Source: Eulemur rufifrons (lineage: Eukaryota > Chordata > Mammalia > Primates > Lemuridae). From it: DNA of 64,000 nucleotides. Below the pieces are notes generated by a model. That model searched no databases. It was given only the letters and a program-made list of their open reading frames with translations, and had not been told where the DNA came from. Shown piece after piece: positions 1-12,345 of this stretch; position 1 is the stretch's first letter; the number at the start of each line of letters is the position of its first letter. The translations under genes and the position numbers were made by a program. The stretch lies in contig NC_090984.1 of the NCBI RefSeq assembly GCF_041146395.1, positions 126,980,280 through 127,044,279 of the forward strand. The letters run 5' to 3'.

Positions 1-2330
1 AAATGCCATTATGGGTAAAAAACAATACGATCAGCAGGAAAAAAGAAGACATTTCATTAGTATGAACAAATGATAGTACTAATGAGGATGAGCAGGAGGA
101 GGAGTTAAAAAGGGTCTTGGTCCAATGTCATAGGGAAAGCTTTTCACTGTCCAAGCTCATCAGCTTATCCTGAAGGCTGTGGGTCTGCTGTGGGCTTCAA
201 AATTCCAGAACTTCCACAGGTTCTACAAGGATGCTCAGTTTGACATTCTCTACCACAGCAGCCTTCCAAGTGTCTAGAATTCTGAACTGATGCTGTCGTT
301 GTGGATCATGAACCCGAGGGTTTCCTCCCTGGAATTGTACTGCTCGGTTTCCCTTAAAGTCTTTAATAATATTTGTTCCAGTATGGCTCAAGACCAGTAT
401 TTTCCTGATGTTTCTCCAACACACACTCTGTGCTGGATGAACACGACGAGAGACTGCTGAAAAGATGTAGTAAAAAGACCCTGATTCTGTGGTGATTGTG
501 GTGTCTCTAACATGTGAACTGCTTACAAAATTGTTTACTCTTGCATGCGATAGGGAAAATGCTAGCAGTTGTGGTAAAATCTAAATGTTTGTTCAGTCCA
601 GCTACCAAGTCATGGGGTAACAACTGATGTGTCCTGGAGGGACTGGACCACAATGCTGTAAGCAAGTGCTCATGGTACAATGGAGAAGGAGTTCAAGAAT
701 TGCTTAAAGCTGTGACACTTATATTCCATAATGCTAATTAGATCAATGTTTTCAGAAGATTTCCAATGAGTGGACGGTGTGATACGTGAGCAGTGGTGAT
801 GCCGCACAAGCTTAGACGGCATCACAAAGTAAGTTTAGGCTGCTTGTTCTGGGGAATGACCTCCCACAGCACTTCTTTAATCCCCATATTATTTTTTTGC
901 ATGATTCCTGTTTACTTTAGTTGGGTCTCTAGGATTTAGAAGTCTATCTCAAAGTTCCTTACCTTTGGTTAATTTTGATAGGTTTTCCAGAACTTTTGTT
1001 TGCAAAATATCCCAAGTTCATGGACTACTCTAAAAACATACCAATTCAATCCCAGTTTTCTGCTAATTGACAAGTACTAAAAAGGGCAATGACTTCTCCC
1101 ACATGGGCTGATTTTACCTCCAGTTGAGCACAACATTGTAATGGAAATTTTTCTTCCGTAATATGAATCTCTGTTTAATAACTTCCAGTCTTATTACTGA
1201 AGTTTGATTGATCAACAAATAATATTGTCTCAAGGGTCTCAATGAGAATCTAATCCAAGAATATACAGAACTTTTCTCTGATGCAGACAAAATAGCTCTG
1301 TGCCCACACTTAGCTTTCAGCCACGTGTCCTAGCACAGAGTGAACCTCATGCCACTGTTGACCTCAGTGGAGGCTCCTGACTAGGAAATCAGGTACTTTT
1401 GATTTTAATGCCTGTAGACCGTCATATCTGGATATTTTAGCCAAAAGTAATGGCCACATGAAGTAACTAATCACTAAGGAAAATCATAATCTAATGAAAC
1501 AAGAAGCCGTGATGTGAGTGGCTCCATCTTTGCCAATTTCAAAAGTTCATCCACACAAGGAGCTTCCTGTCTCAACGTTTCACACTGATATGCAGAAAAC
1601 GTTCACTTCTTCCCCCAGACCCCCCTTGTGTGGATGTGATGAGAGAGTTTTCAGGGTCCCACAGATAGGACAAGGTTGGAAGAGGAGAAGACACCTTTCT
1701 GAAATTTCCCCTGGAGGATCAGCAAGGTCACAAAAGAGACTCTCTCCTGCCTCCATGACTAGAACTCTGTCACACGCCCACATGCACACGAATTCCTGAT
1801 GGGCATAAATGCTACAATGATGAGGCTGACCATTTTATCACATAAAATTACTGGAAACTGACATAAATATTTTCTTTTCCTTCCTATGTTTTTTTCTTCT
1901 TCTTTGTTCTTTTGGAAAGAAGGTCCTGTTGTGCCACCTAGCCTACAGAACAGTGCCATCATCATAGCTCACAGCAACCTCAAAGTAATGGACACAAGTG
2001 ATCCCACTGCCTCAGCCACCCAAGTATCTGGGACTACAGGTGCACCCACAGTGGCCGGGTTAGATACATATATGTATAAAGCATTGTCTCACTGTCCTGC
2101 CAACCAGACTGACCTCAAACTCTTCACCTGAAGTGACCCCCCTACTGGGGCCTCCCAAAGCGATGGCTTTACAGGCATGGGTCACAGCACATGATCATAT
2201 TGAATAACTAACTTTCCTTAATCTAAAGTTAATTACTTTTTGATCATTACCTGAACTTTCACTGAAACATTCCTAGTGTGATTGAGTTTCATTTTCATTT
2301 CCAATGTTCAAAACTGGGGCTCCATGAGAG
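1..2330 (+). repeat. Type-1 V-gene 3' flank, distal part (segmental duplication copy 1)
   Basis: This stretch matches 18967-20881 and 33076-35412 nearly base for base, with small indels, for example the tract beginning ATTATGGGT near base 9, 18977 and 33086. Those two copies lie downstream of V1 and V3, so the V gene belonging to this copy would lie before the window. No gene is visible; short ORFs here are not shared as proteins between copies. It ends at about 2330 with an abrupt switch to type-2 flank sequence. Confidence 0.85.
1895..2190 (-). mobile_element. Degenerate old Alu-like element, antisense
   Basis: Reading the + strand gives an antisense Alu order: CTCACAGCAACCTC, then GCCTCAGCCACCCAAG, GGGACTACAGGTGCA, and a second arm with CTCAAACTCTTCACC and GCCTCCCAAAGCGATGG. 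It is highly diverged and the linker is abnormal. The orthologous copy in the duplicated block is at 34985-35275, so it predates the duplication. Confidence 0.7.
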
Positions 2331-2345
2331 TCCCACAACTCAGGC
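2325..2345. other. Deletion junction joining type-1 flank to type-2 flank (lost V gene)
   Basis: Up to about 2330 the sequence follows 35365-35412, which leads into the promoter of V4. From about 2339 it follows 24705 onward, which lies about 620 bp past the RSS of V2. The V gene, its promoter and proximal 3' flank expected between them are absent. The simplest reading is a deletion of roughly 1.3 kb that removed one V gene. Confidence 0.6.
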
Positions 2346-3232
2346 CCTTTACCTGGAGCTCAGGTGTGGCCCAGGCTGTGGCTCCTGTGGGACCTGGGAA
2401 AGATTGATGAGACTGTGTCATCCACCATTGCTGGGAACCTCCTGCTGTCACCTGGGCCTGGACTCACGTTGGAAATGCAAGTGGCCATTAGTAGCTGAGA
2501 GAATGAGATTGATTGGTCAAAGTGGGATGTGTCCACTGAGACTCTCACAGAGTCACCTTCCTCACCTGTGGCATCAGGGAGACCTGCAGGTGGAAACCTC
2601 AGTGTGCTGAGAGCTCTGTGGTGGCATCCAGGTCCTTGTGAGTGGAGTCTTTGTGGCTCCATATGATGACACAGCACCCTGGAGTCAAGGCCCTCCTGTG
2701 TGAAGTGTCTGCCCCAGATGGACCTTTTTCTAAGAGCCTCCTCATCCTCCCCCCTCTGCTCCTCCTGACTGCCCTCTCCTATGTTCTCCTCCTTCCTATG
2801 GAGAGCAAAATCATTCCTTGTTTTTATTCTCACACCCATCGTTATCAAGAAGGACCTAAGGTCATGTATTGAACAAGGATTTCTCTATAAAGCACATGGG
2901 ATTCACAAAAGATTTCTTCCACAGTGTGGTGTGTCATCATGGGAGACACTTGTGGAAAACGAGGGGCACCATCAATCTTACCAAGAGATCTCCATGCTTG
3001 AGAAATTTTTATGTCTATCTGGAGACACAGATGCATCCTCATTGCAAGTAGAGAAGGAATTTATAGCACGAGAGCCTTTGTGGCATTCTATGGGCCTTGC
3101 CTCTGCGATGGCTTCAGAGTAAGACAGTGAAGGGTGAGAACATGACAGTGTGTTTCGTGGAGTGTGGAGGAAGGCAGAAGAATGCCAGGGCAAAGGGGAG
3201 TGCTCTGATTTGCAGTTATTTTGTTTAGTTAC

Positions 3233-4029
3233 TGATGGGGAGAAGACCACCGAGGCTTAGGGACCCCATTTCTGAGGCTGTGGGAGGACAGGAGGTGAAG
3301 GGATGCTGCCTGAGCAGGAGCCAGAGATAAGGGCAGAAGTTAACTGCCTAGTTGGGGGACATTCCAGCGATCTGGGAGTACAGCAGAGCAGACTCCCACC
3401 TTAAAGCCTGAGGGGCCTCATGCCTAAAAAGCCACGGAGCGGCTTGATATGAAAACCACACATGGCTATAAAGGAAGATTGCAAAATGTCAGCCCTGGAA
3501 AATGGACCCCAGACTCCCACCCTTAAAAAACACCAGATTGAGCTCCCTCCCTCCCCTTTCTCAGTAAAATGCCTCAGTTGATGGGGAGCTAACCTCCCAG
3601 TCAGAAGTACTAATCTCTTTGTTCCTCAATCGAATGGGCCACAGCTGCTGAGTTCAGAGATACTATCTGTACATAGCTTAAGGCGTAGTTGTGCTTAGTA
3701 ATGAGCTACGTGTTCCTGCTTCTATAGACAAGAGTAATTAGCTAAGGCATCTTGTGACTTTTAGGGGAGACTTGAAACTTCTACACATTGTAACCCACAA
3801 GCTTTTCACGTGAAATCATTGTAATCTATAGCATGAAACAGGGAATAGACACAGGTGCTAGATTTCAGTCAATGCCACCAGGCTCACGGGAATGCTGGTG
3901 GCCCCTGACTTCCCTGCACCCTTTCACCTTACTTTTTCTGTCCGTGTCTTTGTCTCTCCCATCTTTGCAGCCCACAGTGCCTGGGGACCCGGTCATATCA
4001 CGGGCTTCATGAACCCCCGATAGTTTACA
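3233..4029 (+). mobile_element. Solo LTR, family B, copy 1
   Basis: An LTR-like unit of about 0.8 kb shared with 25598-26388 and, more distantly, with 51801-52425. It begins TGATGGGG and contains the tract GAAATCATTGTAATCTATAG followed by GGTGCTAGATTTCAGTCA, then a pyrimidine-rich end with CTTTGTCTCTCCCATC, the layout expected of an R/U5 end. The 47.2-48.5 kb copy of this flank lacks the unit. Exact ends are approximate because the target duplication is not clean. Confidence 0.65.
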
Positions 4030-4899
4030 GTATTTTTATTCTTCAAGATTGGTAGGGAGTGAAAACATACTGTATTTATGTAAAGCCCAGGAAAGCTTCT
4101 GGGCTCAGGTGTTGGTGAGTGGATACGATGCTGCAGGAAGCTGTCTGTGCCCCTGTGGGGGACAGAGGGAAGTGTTCACTCAGCCTGTAGCCCAGGACCA
4201 GGGACGAGGTGACAAAGAAGGCAGGTGTCCTCCTGGGGAGACCAGGACTTGGTCATTCTGTTGGCTATGTCAGCATGGGCTTGGGCAGGGGCACCAGGGT
4301 TTGTCCCAGAAAAATGGCATCTGATGAAAAGTCCTGATGTTAAGAGAGTCTGGGGTGGAGTGAGTTACGGGAACCTGCCCGGGCGGTGGGGGGTCTCCTA
4401 TGAGGGCGTGAAGGGCATAAGGACACGACATATAGGTGCAATTCTCAATAGAAGTAGCAAACATATTTCATCAGAATCACTGAATGCTACAAGAGAAGAT
4501 AATCCAGTAAACGTGTGAGGATAATATTTGAAAAACTGAAAACAAAGAATATTTTTCCCAGATATTTTTTCATTCAAAAACAAGGAAGAAATTTTTTTAA
4601 AATCCCAGACAAACAAAAGGTAAAGGAGTTCTTTACCAGTAGGCCTGCCTTATACGTGCCAAAAGGAGGGTTTTTACCTGAAAAAGTCCATTGATTAAAA
4701 ACAAAACTTATGAAAGCATAAAACTTAATGATTTAATTAACATAGACACATATGAAGAGTACTCTATAATGTTGGTGTGTCAAACAATTTTAATCTCCTA
4801 TAAGGGTCAAAATACAAAATTATCAATAACAACTCTCTTAAAATTATGTAAACTCTGACATCAGAAACATAAAATGTTATGGCTGTGTGTAAAAGTGTA

Positions 4900-6108
4900 A
4901 AATTTTTGATATGCAATGACAATTTAGTTGTTATCAATTGAAAATAGACACTTCTAAGTGTAAGGTGTTTTATGTAAGCCCCATGGTAACAACAAAAGTA
5001 AATTCTATACTAGGCACACAAAAGAATAATAGAAAGTATTCAGAGCATACCACTACAGAAAACTGTCAAACCACAAAGAAGTCAGCAAGAAAAGTAGAAA
5101 CCACAGATATATCTATAAAACGTCCAGCAAACAAAACATAGGAGTAGTCACTACATATTGGAATTACTCGGAATATAAATGGATTAAATTATCCAATGAA
5201 AAGAAAGAATGACTGAAAGGTAAAACAAATAAATGAATAAAAAGACTCAACTATTCCTCTGGTACAAGAGACACACCTAACTTTTAAAAGTACACATAGA
5301 CAGAAGTTGAAGCTATAGAAAAATAAATTTCATGAAAATGAAAACCAAAATAAAGTAGAGGTAGTTACACTGTTATGGTCTGAGATGTGAGAAATGACCA
5401 CCTAAGGACCGAATTGAGCCAAATCAGGAGTCCTTATTAGCGGGCCAGCAACTACCCTCTGTACCGCCCAAAGGCGGCACAGAGAGCAGCAGTGAGCCTT
5501 TGAAACAGAAAGTTTTTATACTGTAAGTTTGTGGGTGGACAATTACTAAGATAGAGTAAGCACGTGTACAAAAAGCCTTGAGTAAGCATTATATCATTTT
5601 CTTATCCTTGGTGTAACAGGATCTGGACAGTTTGGGCTCTGGGCTGTATCTTGTTCATGCAAAACATGAGTGTTGTAATGGCTTCACGCAAAACGTGGGG
5701 GCTGTAATCACTTTATGCAGAACATGGGTGTTGTAGTCACTTAGAAATTTCTGTGTTGGGGGTAGCAAGCAGGAGCAAGCAGGTTTACAGAAGCAGAATG
5801 GCAGATTAATGATTTTTCGGCGCGAAACTCAGACTAAGAATACATACACGAAACACAATAGACTTCAGCTCAGAAGTAGAAATTAGAGAAAAAGAAGGAC
5901 CTTGCGTAATTGTAACTTGTGAATTCATAAAAAGGATATCCCTTTTGTAAATAAATACCCCCTATCATCAGGGCACTGAAATATGAAAAGCAATTACGTA
6001 AAAAGCTGAAGGGATGAAAAGACTGCAATACAACAGAGTAGGAGACTTCATTGCCCCATTTTCAGCAATAGGCAGATCATTAAAAGAGGGAAAAAAAAGA
6101 AAATATAG
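4900..6108 (+). mobile_element. Ancient LINE ORF2 5' relic (endonuclease region), split
   Basis: Decayed L1/HAL1-like ORF2 sequence on the + strand: GGAATATAAATGGATTAAAT, then ACAAGAGACACACC, GACAGAAGTTGAAG, CACAATAGACTTCAG and GGAGACTTCATTGCCCCATT follow the order of an L1 endonuclease domain. It is interrupted by the LTR at 5371-5844 and cut by the young L1 at 6109; the rest continues at 13910 (GGACACTCCATCC). The uninterrupted copy is at 27280-28100. Confidence 0.6.
5371..5844 (-). mobile_element. Solo LTR, family A, copy 1 (antisense)
   Basis: Begins TGTTATGG and ends AATACA on the + strand, flanked by the 5-bp repeat TACAC at 5366-5370 and 5845-5849. Its sequence is the reverse complement of 38205-38654. 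In the LTR's sense direction it holds TATAAAAACTTTC and an AATAAG signal. The duplicated copy of the site near 27720-27735 has no LTR. The flank alignment also allows an end at 5839 with a 4-bp duplication. Confidence 0.75.
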
Positions 6109-6124
6109 GAGACTTCTTGATTTT
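6109..6124. repeat. Target-site duplication, left copy, of the full-length L1
   Basis: GAGACTTCTTGATTTT here and GAGACTTCTTCATTTT at 13894-13909 differ at one base of 16. The empty site in the duplicated copy, near 28000-28015, has a single instance followed directly by AAACCAAC, so both ends of the L1 insertion are defined. Confidence 0.9.
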
Positions 6125-6527
6125 TTTTTTTATTTATTTATTTTATTTTTTTTTTATTTTTAAATATTTATTTCTTTTTTTTTCTTTTTTTTTTTCAATT
6201 TAATTTTACAGAATCAAAGAGTCTAACAGTATATCTTGTTAGATACAATATGTCCTCATAATGTATACATTATTTCTTGTACAATGATATGAAATAATAT
6301 GCGAAATATTCATGATAAATTATTAAGTGAACAGTGCAAGTTAAAAACAATAGTTTCATATTTTTTCCCCACCCCCCCTTTCCCGAGTCAGCACCTTCAA
6401 GTGTTACCACTCCCCAAACGGTGCGCAATGCACTCATTGTGTAGGCATACCCCCATCCCCTCCCTCACCCCCCACCTCAGTCTGATGTCCAATTGGTGTC
6501 GTTCCCAGATTTGTATTTAGGTGATGA
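6122..6527 (-). other. L1 3'UTR and poly(A) tail with non-standard terminal segment
   Basis: From 6365 to 6527 this matches the 3'UTR of the L1 copies at 41400 and 56600 (C-rich tract, CGAGTCAG, GTGCGCAATGCACTCA). Between about 6196 and 6364 it does not: the others have TTATTATGGGGGTACAAA there, while this copy has about 170 bp of AT-rich sequence containing TATCTTGTTAGATACAATAT. The tail is a long impure T tract. Confidence 0.7.
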
Positions 6528-9500
6528 TCAGGGAAACCAATTTTCTGGTGAGTACATGTGATGCTTGTTTTTCCATTCTTGGGATACTTCACTTAATAGA
6601 ATGGGTTCCAACTCTCTCCAGGAGAACCATAGAGATGTCGTATCTTCATCATTCCTTATAGCTGAGTAATATTCCATGGTATACATATACCACAGTTTAC
6701 TAATCCAATCATGTATTGATGGGCATTTGGGTTGTTTCCACATCTTTGCTATTGTGAATTGTGCTGCTATAAACATTTGGGTACATGTGCCTTTGTTACA
6801 CAATGACCTTTTTTCCTTTGGGTATATGCCCAGTAATGGGATTGCTGGGTCAAATGGCAGGTCTACTTGAATCTGTTTAAGATACCTCCATAATGCTTTC
6901 CACAGGGGTTGCACTAGTTTGCAGTCCCACCAGCAATGTATTAGTGTTCCTGTCTCTCCACACCCACGCCAACATGTGTTGTTTTGGGTTTTTTTGATAA
7001 AGGCCATTCTCACTGGGGTTAAGTGATATCTCATTGTGGTTTTGATTTGCATTTCCCTGATGATTAGAGATGTTGAACACTTTTTCATATGTTTGTTAGC
7101 CATTTTTATATCTTCTTTTGAAAAATTTCTATTCATGTCCTTTGCCCACTTTTTGATAGGGTTGCTTGATTTTTTCTTGCTGATTTTCCTGAGTTCTAAA
7201 TAGATTCTTGTTATCAGTCCTTTATCTGATGTGTAGTATGCAAAAATTTTTTCCCATTCTGTAGGTGGTCTGTTTATTCTCTGGACTGTTTCTTTGGCTG
7301 TGCAGAAGCTTTTTAATTTAATCATGTCCCATTCATTTATTTTTGTTGCTGCTGTGATTGCCTTGGGGGTCTTCTTCATAAATTCTTTGCCTAGGCCAAT
7401 GTCTGTAAGCGTCTTTCCTACATTTTCTTCTAGAATTCTGATTGTATTACGCCTGAGGTTTAAGTCTGTTATCCACCGTGATTTGATTTTTGTGAGAGGT
7501 GAAAGCTGTGGGTCCTGTTTCAGTCTTCTACAAGTGGCTAACCAATTCTCCCAGCACCATTTGTTGAACAGGGATTCTTGTCCCCAGGGTATATTCTTTC
7601 CCGCTTTGTCAAAAATTAGGTGACTATATGAGGATGGTTCTATATTTGGATTTTCTGTTGTGTTCCACTGGTCTGTGTCCCTGCACTTGTGCCAATACCA
7701 GGCTGTTTTAAGAACCACGGCCTTGTAGTATTGTTTGAGGTCTGGCAAATTAATACCTCCCATTTTGTTTTTGTTGCTTAAAATTGCTTTTGCTATACGG
7801 GGTCTTCTTTGATTCCATACAAAGTGTATAATTATTTTCTCTATGTCTGTAAAGAATGATGTTGGTAATTTAATAGGGATTGCATTGAATCTGTAGATCA
7901 CTTTGGGTAGTATAGACATTTTAACAATGTTGATTCTTCCGATCCACGAGCATGGTATATTTTTCCATCTATTTGCAAGTTCTGCTATTTCTTTTCTCAG
8001 TGTTTCATAGTTTTCCTTATAGAGGTCCTTTACCTCTTTAGTTAGATATATACCTAGATATTTTATTTTCTTTGTTGCTATTTTGAAGGGTATTGTGTCT
8101 TTAATTTGGTTTTCCGATTGACTGTTATTGGCATATATAAATGCCTCTGATTTGTGTATATTAATTTTGTAGCCTGAGACTTTGCTGTATTCGTTAATCA
8201 GTTCCAGGAGTCTCTTGGTTGAATCCTGGGGGTTTTCCAGATATAACATCATATCATCAGCAAAAAGTGAGAGTTTGATCTCTTCCTTCCCTATTTGGAC
8301 TCCCTTGATTCTGCTCTCTTGCCTGATAGCTCTCGCAAGGACTTCCAATACTATGATGAAAAGTAATGGAGACAATGGGCAGCCCTGTCTGGTTCCAGTT
8401 CTAAGTGGGAGTGCTTTCAGTTTTTCCCCATTCAGTATGATGTTGGCTGTGGGTTTGTCATATATGGCTTGTATCATTTTTAGGTAGGTTCCATCAATGC
8501 CTATTTTGTTAAGCGTTTTTATCATAAAAGGGTGTTGAATTTTGTCAAATGCTTTTTCTGCATCTAATGAGAGTATCATATGGTTTTTGTTTTTGCTTCT
8601 ATTTATGTGGTGAATTACATTGATAGATTTACGTATGTTGAACCACCCCTGCATCTCGGGGATGAAGCCCACTTGGTCGTGGTGGATTACTTTTTTGATA
8701 AGTACTTGGATTCGATTTGCTAGTATTTTATTGAAAATTTTTGCATCTATATTCATGAGGGAAATTGGTCTGTAGTTCTCTATTTTTGTTGTGTCCTTTC
8801 CAGGTTTTGGTATTAATGTTATATTGGCTTGGTAGAACGTGTTGGGGAGAACTCCATCCTTCTCAATATTGGAGACTAGTTTATGTAGGATGGGCACCAG
8901 TTCTTCTTTGTATGTATGGTAAAATTCAGGTGTGAACCCATCTGGACCAGGGCTTTTCTTTTTGGGAAGGTTTTGTATTGCTGTTTCGATTTCAGTTCTT
9001 GATATTGGTCTGTTCAGGTACTCTATTTCTTCCTGGTTGAGCCTGGGAAGACTATGTGTTTCTAAAAATTTGTCCATTTCCTCCATGTTCTCCAGTTTGT
9101 ATGCATAAAGATTTTTGTAGAATTCATAGATGATATCTTGTATCTCTGTAGCATCGGTTGTGATTTCTCCTTTCATGTTCCTAATGGAGGTTATTAGAGA
9201 TTTTACTTTTGTGCTCTTGGTTAGTCTAGCCAGAGGTGTGTCTATTTTGTTTATCTTTTCAAAGAACCAACTTTTTGTTTTATTAATTTCCCTTATAGTT
9301 TCTTTGTTGTCCTTTTCATTTAGTTCTGATTTTATCTTAGTAATTTCTCGCCTTCTGCTGGGTTTGGGATCATTCTGTTCTTCTTTCTCCAGTTCTTTGA
9401 GTCTATTCGTTAGGTTGTCTATTTGCATGTTTTCTGTCTTTTTGATATAGGCATTTATGGATATGAATTTTCCTCTCAGGACTGCTTTAGCTGCATCCCA

Positions 9501-10406
9501 TAGATTTTGATAAGTTGTATCTCCATTGTCATTTAATTCAAAGAAATTTTTGATTTCCATCTTGATTTCTTCTTTTATAGAATAATTATTCAGGAGAAGG
9601 TTATTTAGCTTCCATGACTTTGAGTAAGAGTGAGGGTTTCTGTTTGTGATCATTGTTACTTTTATTCCGCTGTGATCTGAGAAGATGCATGGTATAATTT
9701 CTATTTTTTTGAATTTTTGAAGACATGATTTATGTCCTAGGACATGGTCAATCTTAGAGAATGTCCCGTGAGCTGATGAGAAGAATGTATATTCTGTGGA
9801 CTTTGGGTAGAATGTCCTATAGATGTCAGCCATGCCCATTTGTTCTAGCATTCTATTTAGGTCCATTATGTCTTTGTTTATTTTCTGTTTAGAGGATCTG
9901 TCCTGTACTGTCAGTGGGGTGTTAAAGTCTCCAGCTATTACAGTATTGTTATCTATCATTTGGTTGAGATCTAGTAGGGTTTGCTTTATGAATCTAGGTG
10001 CACCTAGGTTGGGTGCATATATATTGAGTATAGTCATGGCTTCTTGATGAATTGTACCTTTAATCAGTATGTAGTAGCCATCTTTGTCTTTTATTATTTT
10101 TGTTGGTTTGAAAGCTAAGTTATTGGAAATTAAGATTGCCACACCAGCTTTCTTTTGGTTACCATTTGCTTGAAATATCGATTTCCATCCTTTTATTTTC
10201 AGTCTAAATGCATCTTTGCAGGTTAGGTGAGTTTCTTGAAGACAGCAGATACTTGGATTGTATTTTTTTATCCATTGGGCCAGTCTATGTCTCTTGAGCG
10301 GGGAGTTCAAGCCATTCACATTTATTGAGAAAACTGATAAGTGAGACAGTTTTTTGTTCAGCTTGTTGGGTAGAACTTCATTGTGATGTTTTCTCTCCTG
10401 GGCCAT
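6528..10406 (-). CDS. L1 ORF2: LINE-1 ORF2p, endonuclease-reverse transcriptase, uninterrupted
   Basis: A single open frame of 1292 codons, close to the 1275 residues of human ORF2p. The N-terminal third is an APE-type endonuclease: SINVNGLNS (residues 27-35), LQETHL (56-61, catalytic Glu) and FSDHSGIKV near 242-250. The reverse transcriptase follows, with [31 protein letters not shown] and the catalytic FADD near 715-718. The C-terminal Cys-rich segment is [18 protein letters not shown]. Known role: nicking of genomic DNA and target-primed reverse transcription of L1 RNA. The first 15 or so residues before the endonuclease core exceed the human protein, so the true start may be internal. No frameshift or stop is seen, which marks a recent insertion. 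Confidence 0.95.
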   Translation of the reverse strand: MAQERKHHNEVLPNKLNKKLSHLSVFSINVNGLNSPLKRHRLAQWIKKYNPSICCLQETHLTCKDAFRLKIKGWKSIFQANGNQKKAGVAILISNNLAFKPTKIIKDKDGYYILIKGTIHQEAMTILNIYAPNLGAPRFIKQTLLDLNQMIDNNTVIAGDFNTPLTVQDRSSKQKINKDIMDLNRMLEQMGMADIYRTFYPKSTEYTFFSSAHGTFSKIDHVLGHKSCLQKFKKIEIIPCIFSDHSGIKVTMITNRNPHSYSKSWKLNNLLLNNYSIKEEIKMEIKNFFELNDNGDTTYQNLWDAAKAVLRGKFISINAYIKKTENMQIDNLTNRLKELEKEEQNDPKPSRRREITKIKSELNEKDNKETIREINKTKSWFFEKINKIDTPLARLTKSTKVKSLITSIRNMKGEITTDATEIQDIIYEFYKNLYAYKLENMEEMDKFLETHSLPRLNQEEIEYLNRPISRTEIETAIQNLPKKKSPGPDGFTPEFYHTYKEELVPILHKLVSNIEKDGVLPNTFYQANITLIPKPGKDTTKIENYRPISLMNIDAKIFNKILANRIQVLIKKVIHHDQVGFIPEMQGWFNIRKSINVIHHINRSKNKNHMILSLDAEKAFDKIQHPFMIKTLNKIGIDGTYLKMIQAIYDKPTANIILNGEKLKALPLRTGTRQGCPLSPLLFIIVLEVLARAIRQESRIKGVQIGKEEIKLSLFADDMMLYLENPQDSTKRLLELINEYSKVSGYKINIHKSEAFIYANNSQSENQIKDTIPFKIATKKIKYLGIYLTKEVKDLYKENYETLRKEIAELANRWKNIPCSWIGRINIVKMSILPKVIYRFNAIPIKLPTSFFTDIEKIIIHFVWNQRRPRIAKAILSNKNKMGGINLPDLKQYYKAVVLKTAWYWHKCRDTDQWNTTENPNIEPSSYSHLIFDKAGKNIPWGQESLFNKWCWENWLATCRRLKQDPQLSPLTKIKSRWITDLNLRRNTIRILEENVGKTLTDIGLGKEFMKKTPKAITAATKINEWDMIKLKSFCTAKETVQRINRPPTEWEKIFAYYTSDKGLITRIYLELRKISKKKSSNPIKKWAKDMNRNFSKEDIKMANKHMKKCSTSLIIREMQIKTTMRYHLTPVRMAFIKKTQNNTCWRGCGETGTLIHCWWDCKLVQPLWKALWRYLKQIQVDLPFDPAIPLLGIYPKEKRSLCNKGTCTQMFIAAQFTIAKMWKQPKCPSIHDWISKLWYMYTMEYYSAIRNDEDTTSLWFSWRELEPILLSEVSQEWKNKHHMYSPENWFP

Positions 10407-10445
10407 TGTGGTATCTGGAATTTGATCTTTAGCTCCTGAGTAGTT

Positions 10446-11450
10446 TTACATTTGTGGATCTTTCTTGTGCTGATCCGTGTGTAATTCTCTTTGGAGTACT
10501 TCTTGGAGGGCTGGTCTTGTCTTGGTGAATTCCCTCAATCTTTGTTTATCTGAGAATGTCTTGATTTGTCCTTCGTATAGAAAACTTAGCTTAGCTGGGT
10601 ACAAGATTCTAGGCTGGGCATTATTCTGTTTCAGAAGCGTGAAAATGGGGCCCCAACCTCTTCTTGCTTGTAAGGTTTCAGCTGAGAAATCTGGCGTAAT
10701 TCTGATGGGTTTTCCTTTGTAAGTTACTTGTTTCTTTCTCCTTACAGCTCGGAGAAGTGACTCTTTAGTGGATATTTTGGTCAGCCTGATGACTACGTGG
10801 CGTGGTGTTTTCCTATTTGCTATGAATCTCCCAGGGGTCCTTTGAGCTTCTTGAATCTGTATGTCTAGAGTATTGGCAAGGCCTGGAAAATTTTCCTCGA
10901 TTATGTCTTCAAATAGCTTGTCCAACCCTTGCTTATTATCTTCTTCACCCTCAGGAATGCCAATAACTCTCAAGTTAGGTTTCTTCACATAATCCCACAT
11001 TTCTTGAAGACTCAGATCATTTCTCTTACTTTTTCGATCTATCTCTGTGACTGACTTATTTAGTTGGAAGGAGTTATCTTCAATTTCTGAGATTCTTTCC
11101 TCTGTTTGATCTACCCTGCTCTTGAGACTTTCCACAGTGTTTTGTAGCTCTCTGAGTGAATTCTTCACTTCTAGGAGTTCAGTTTGGTTTTTCTTCAATA
11201 TTTCAATTTCTTTAGTGAATTTTTCCTCCAAATCCTATATTTTTTTTGTGTTTTCCTTGTGTTGTTTATCCATTGATTCTTGTATATTATTCAGCTTGTT
11301 TATAATCCATAATTGGAATTCTTCCTGTGACATGTTGGTGTTTTGAGTCTGGTTTGTGTCAAATGGTTGGGAGCTGGTATTTCTCTTTGGGGATGAGCTT
11401 TCCATTTGATTCTTTGTGCTCTCCGTGTTTTTTCGCTGGGCCCTTCCCAT
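10446..11450 (-). pseudogene. L1 ORF1: LINE-1 ORF1p frame, broken by one amber stop
   Basis: Two pieces lie in the same frame: 71 codons from 11450 ending in TAG (plus-strand 11235-11237), then one codon and 261 more to 10446. Together they give about 334 positions, close to the 338 of human ORF1p. The downstream part has a heptad-rich coiled coil (ESLKSRVDQTEERISEIEDN), an RRM-like start (NLRVIGIPEGEE) and the C-terminal domain (RRGWGPIFTLLK, ILYPAKLSF). ORF1p is the RNA-binding trimeric chaperone of the L1 particle. A Met immediately after the stop could allow re-initiation, but the product would lack the N-terminal segment. The stop lies at the start of the coiled coil. Confidence 0.9.
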
Positions 11451-12180
11451 CTAGATTTATCCTTGGATCCTTACTTATAGATTTAGTCTGGTTAACAGGA
11501 CTCTTTGTGCTCTATTCTTAGGCTGTGAAACAGTCTAGGTATGTTGCTTCTTTTGGCAAGAGGGGGAGACTGTTGTGTATTGTTTAGAGATTTTTCTGTT
11601 TCCGTTGGGGGACTGCTTCCGATGGGTCCAATCCTAGAGGATTGGAGTGATCCAGGACCGCTTTGGTGAGATAGGACACTGTGTTGTGGTCTTTCAGAAG
11701 GCAGGCAGGGTCCACACTAATAGTAGACCGAAATTCTCTTTGTTTGTTTGTTTGTTTGTTTCCCTTTGGTTCTTCCTCTATAGGGGAGGTTTCTGACTCT
11801 ATCTGCAGGCAAGATACTAGCTATGGGGAGAGGACGGTGACCTCGCTTGCTCAGCGCCCCAGTTGCTGTAGTTCCCACGGGCAAAAGTCTATCTTGGCCC
11901 AATGTCCCCAGGGATCAGGTTCCACACTCTCGCTTTTGGAGAAGTATTCAGTGTTTACACTTCGGCGGGGATCCTATATAAGGTCCGTGGACCAGGGGAG
12001 AGGGCCGTCCAGGGAGCCTCTTGGTACCCTATTGCTCCGCAGTGACTTGGCTGTGGGCCCTAGAATGGCGATTGCGTGCCCGCAGATCTCCGGCCCTGGG
12101 GGTGACTGCTCAGGATCCGGTATGTACCAGAGCCAGGGACCTGGCCCGTTCCGAAGCTCACCGTGGGTCCCCAGTTAGAA

Positions 12181-12345
12181 GGCGAAAAGAGAGGAGAAAG
12201 AGAAGAAAAAAAAAGAAAGAAAAGGAAAGAAAGAAAAGAAAGAGGAGAAAACGAAAGAGAAAAGAAAGAAAAAGAAAGAAAGAAAAAGAGAAAAAAAAAA
12301 GAAAGAAAAAAGAAAAAAAAAAGAAAAACACAAAAAGCCAAACCA
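12181..12345. repeat. Homopurine (GAAA)n-like low-complexity tract
   Basis: About 160 bp almost purely A and G on the + strand, irregular GAAA/AAAGA units, inside the L1 5'UTR. Long ORFs on both strands here encode only Lys/Arg/Glu or Phe/Leu/Ser runs and are not genes. Confidence 0.9.
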
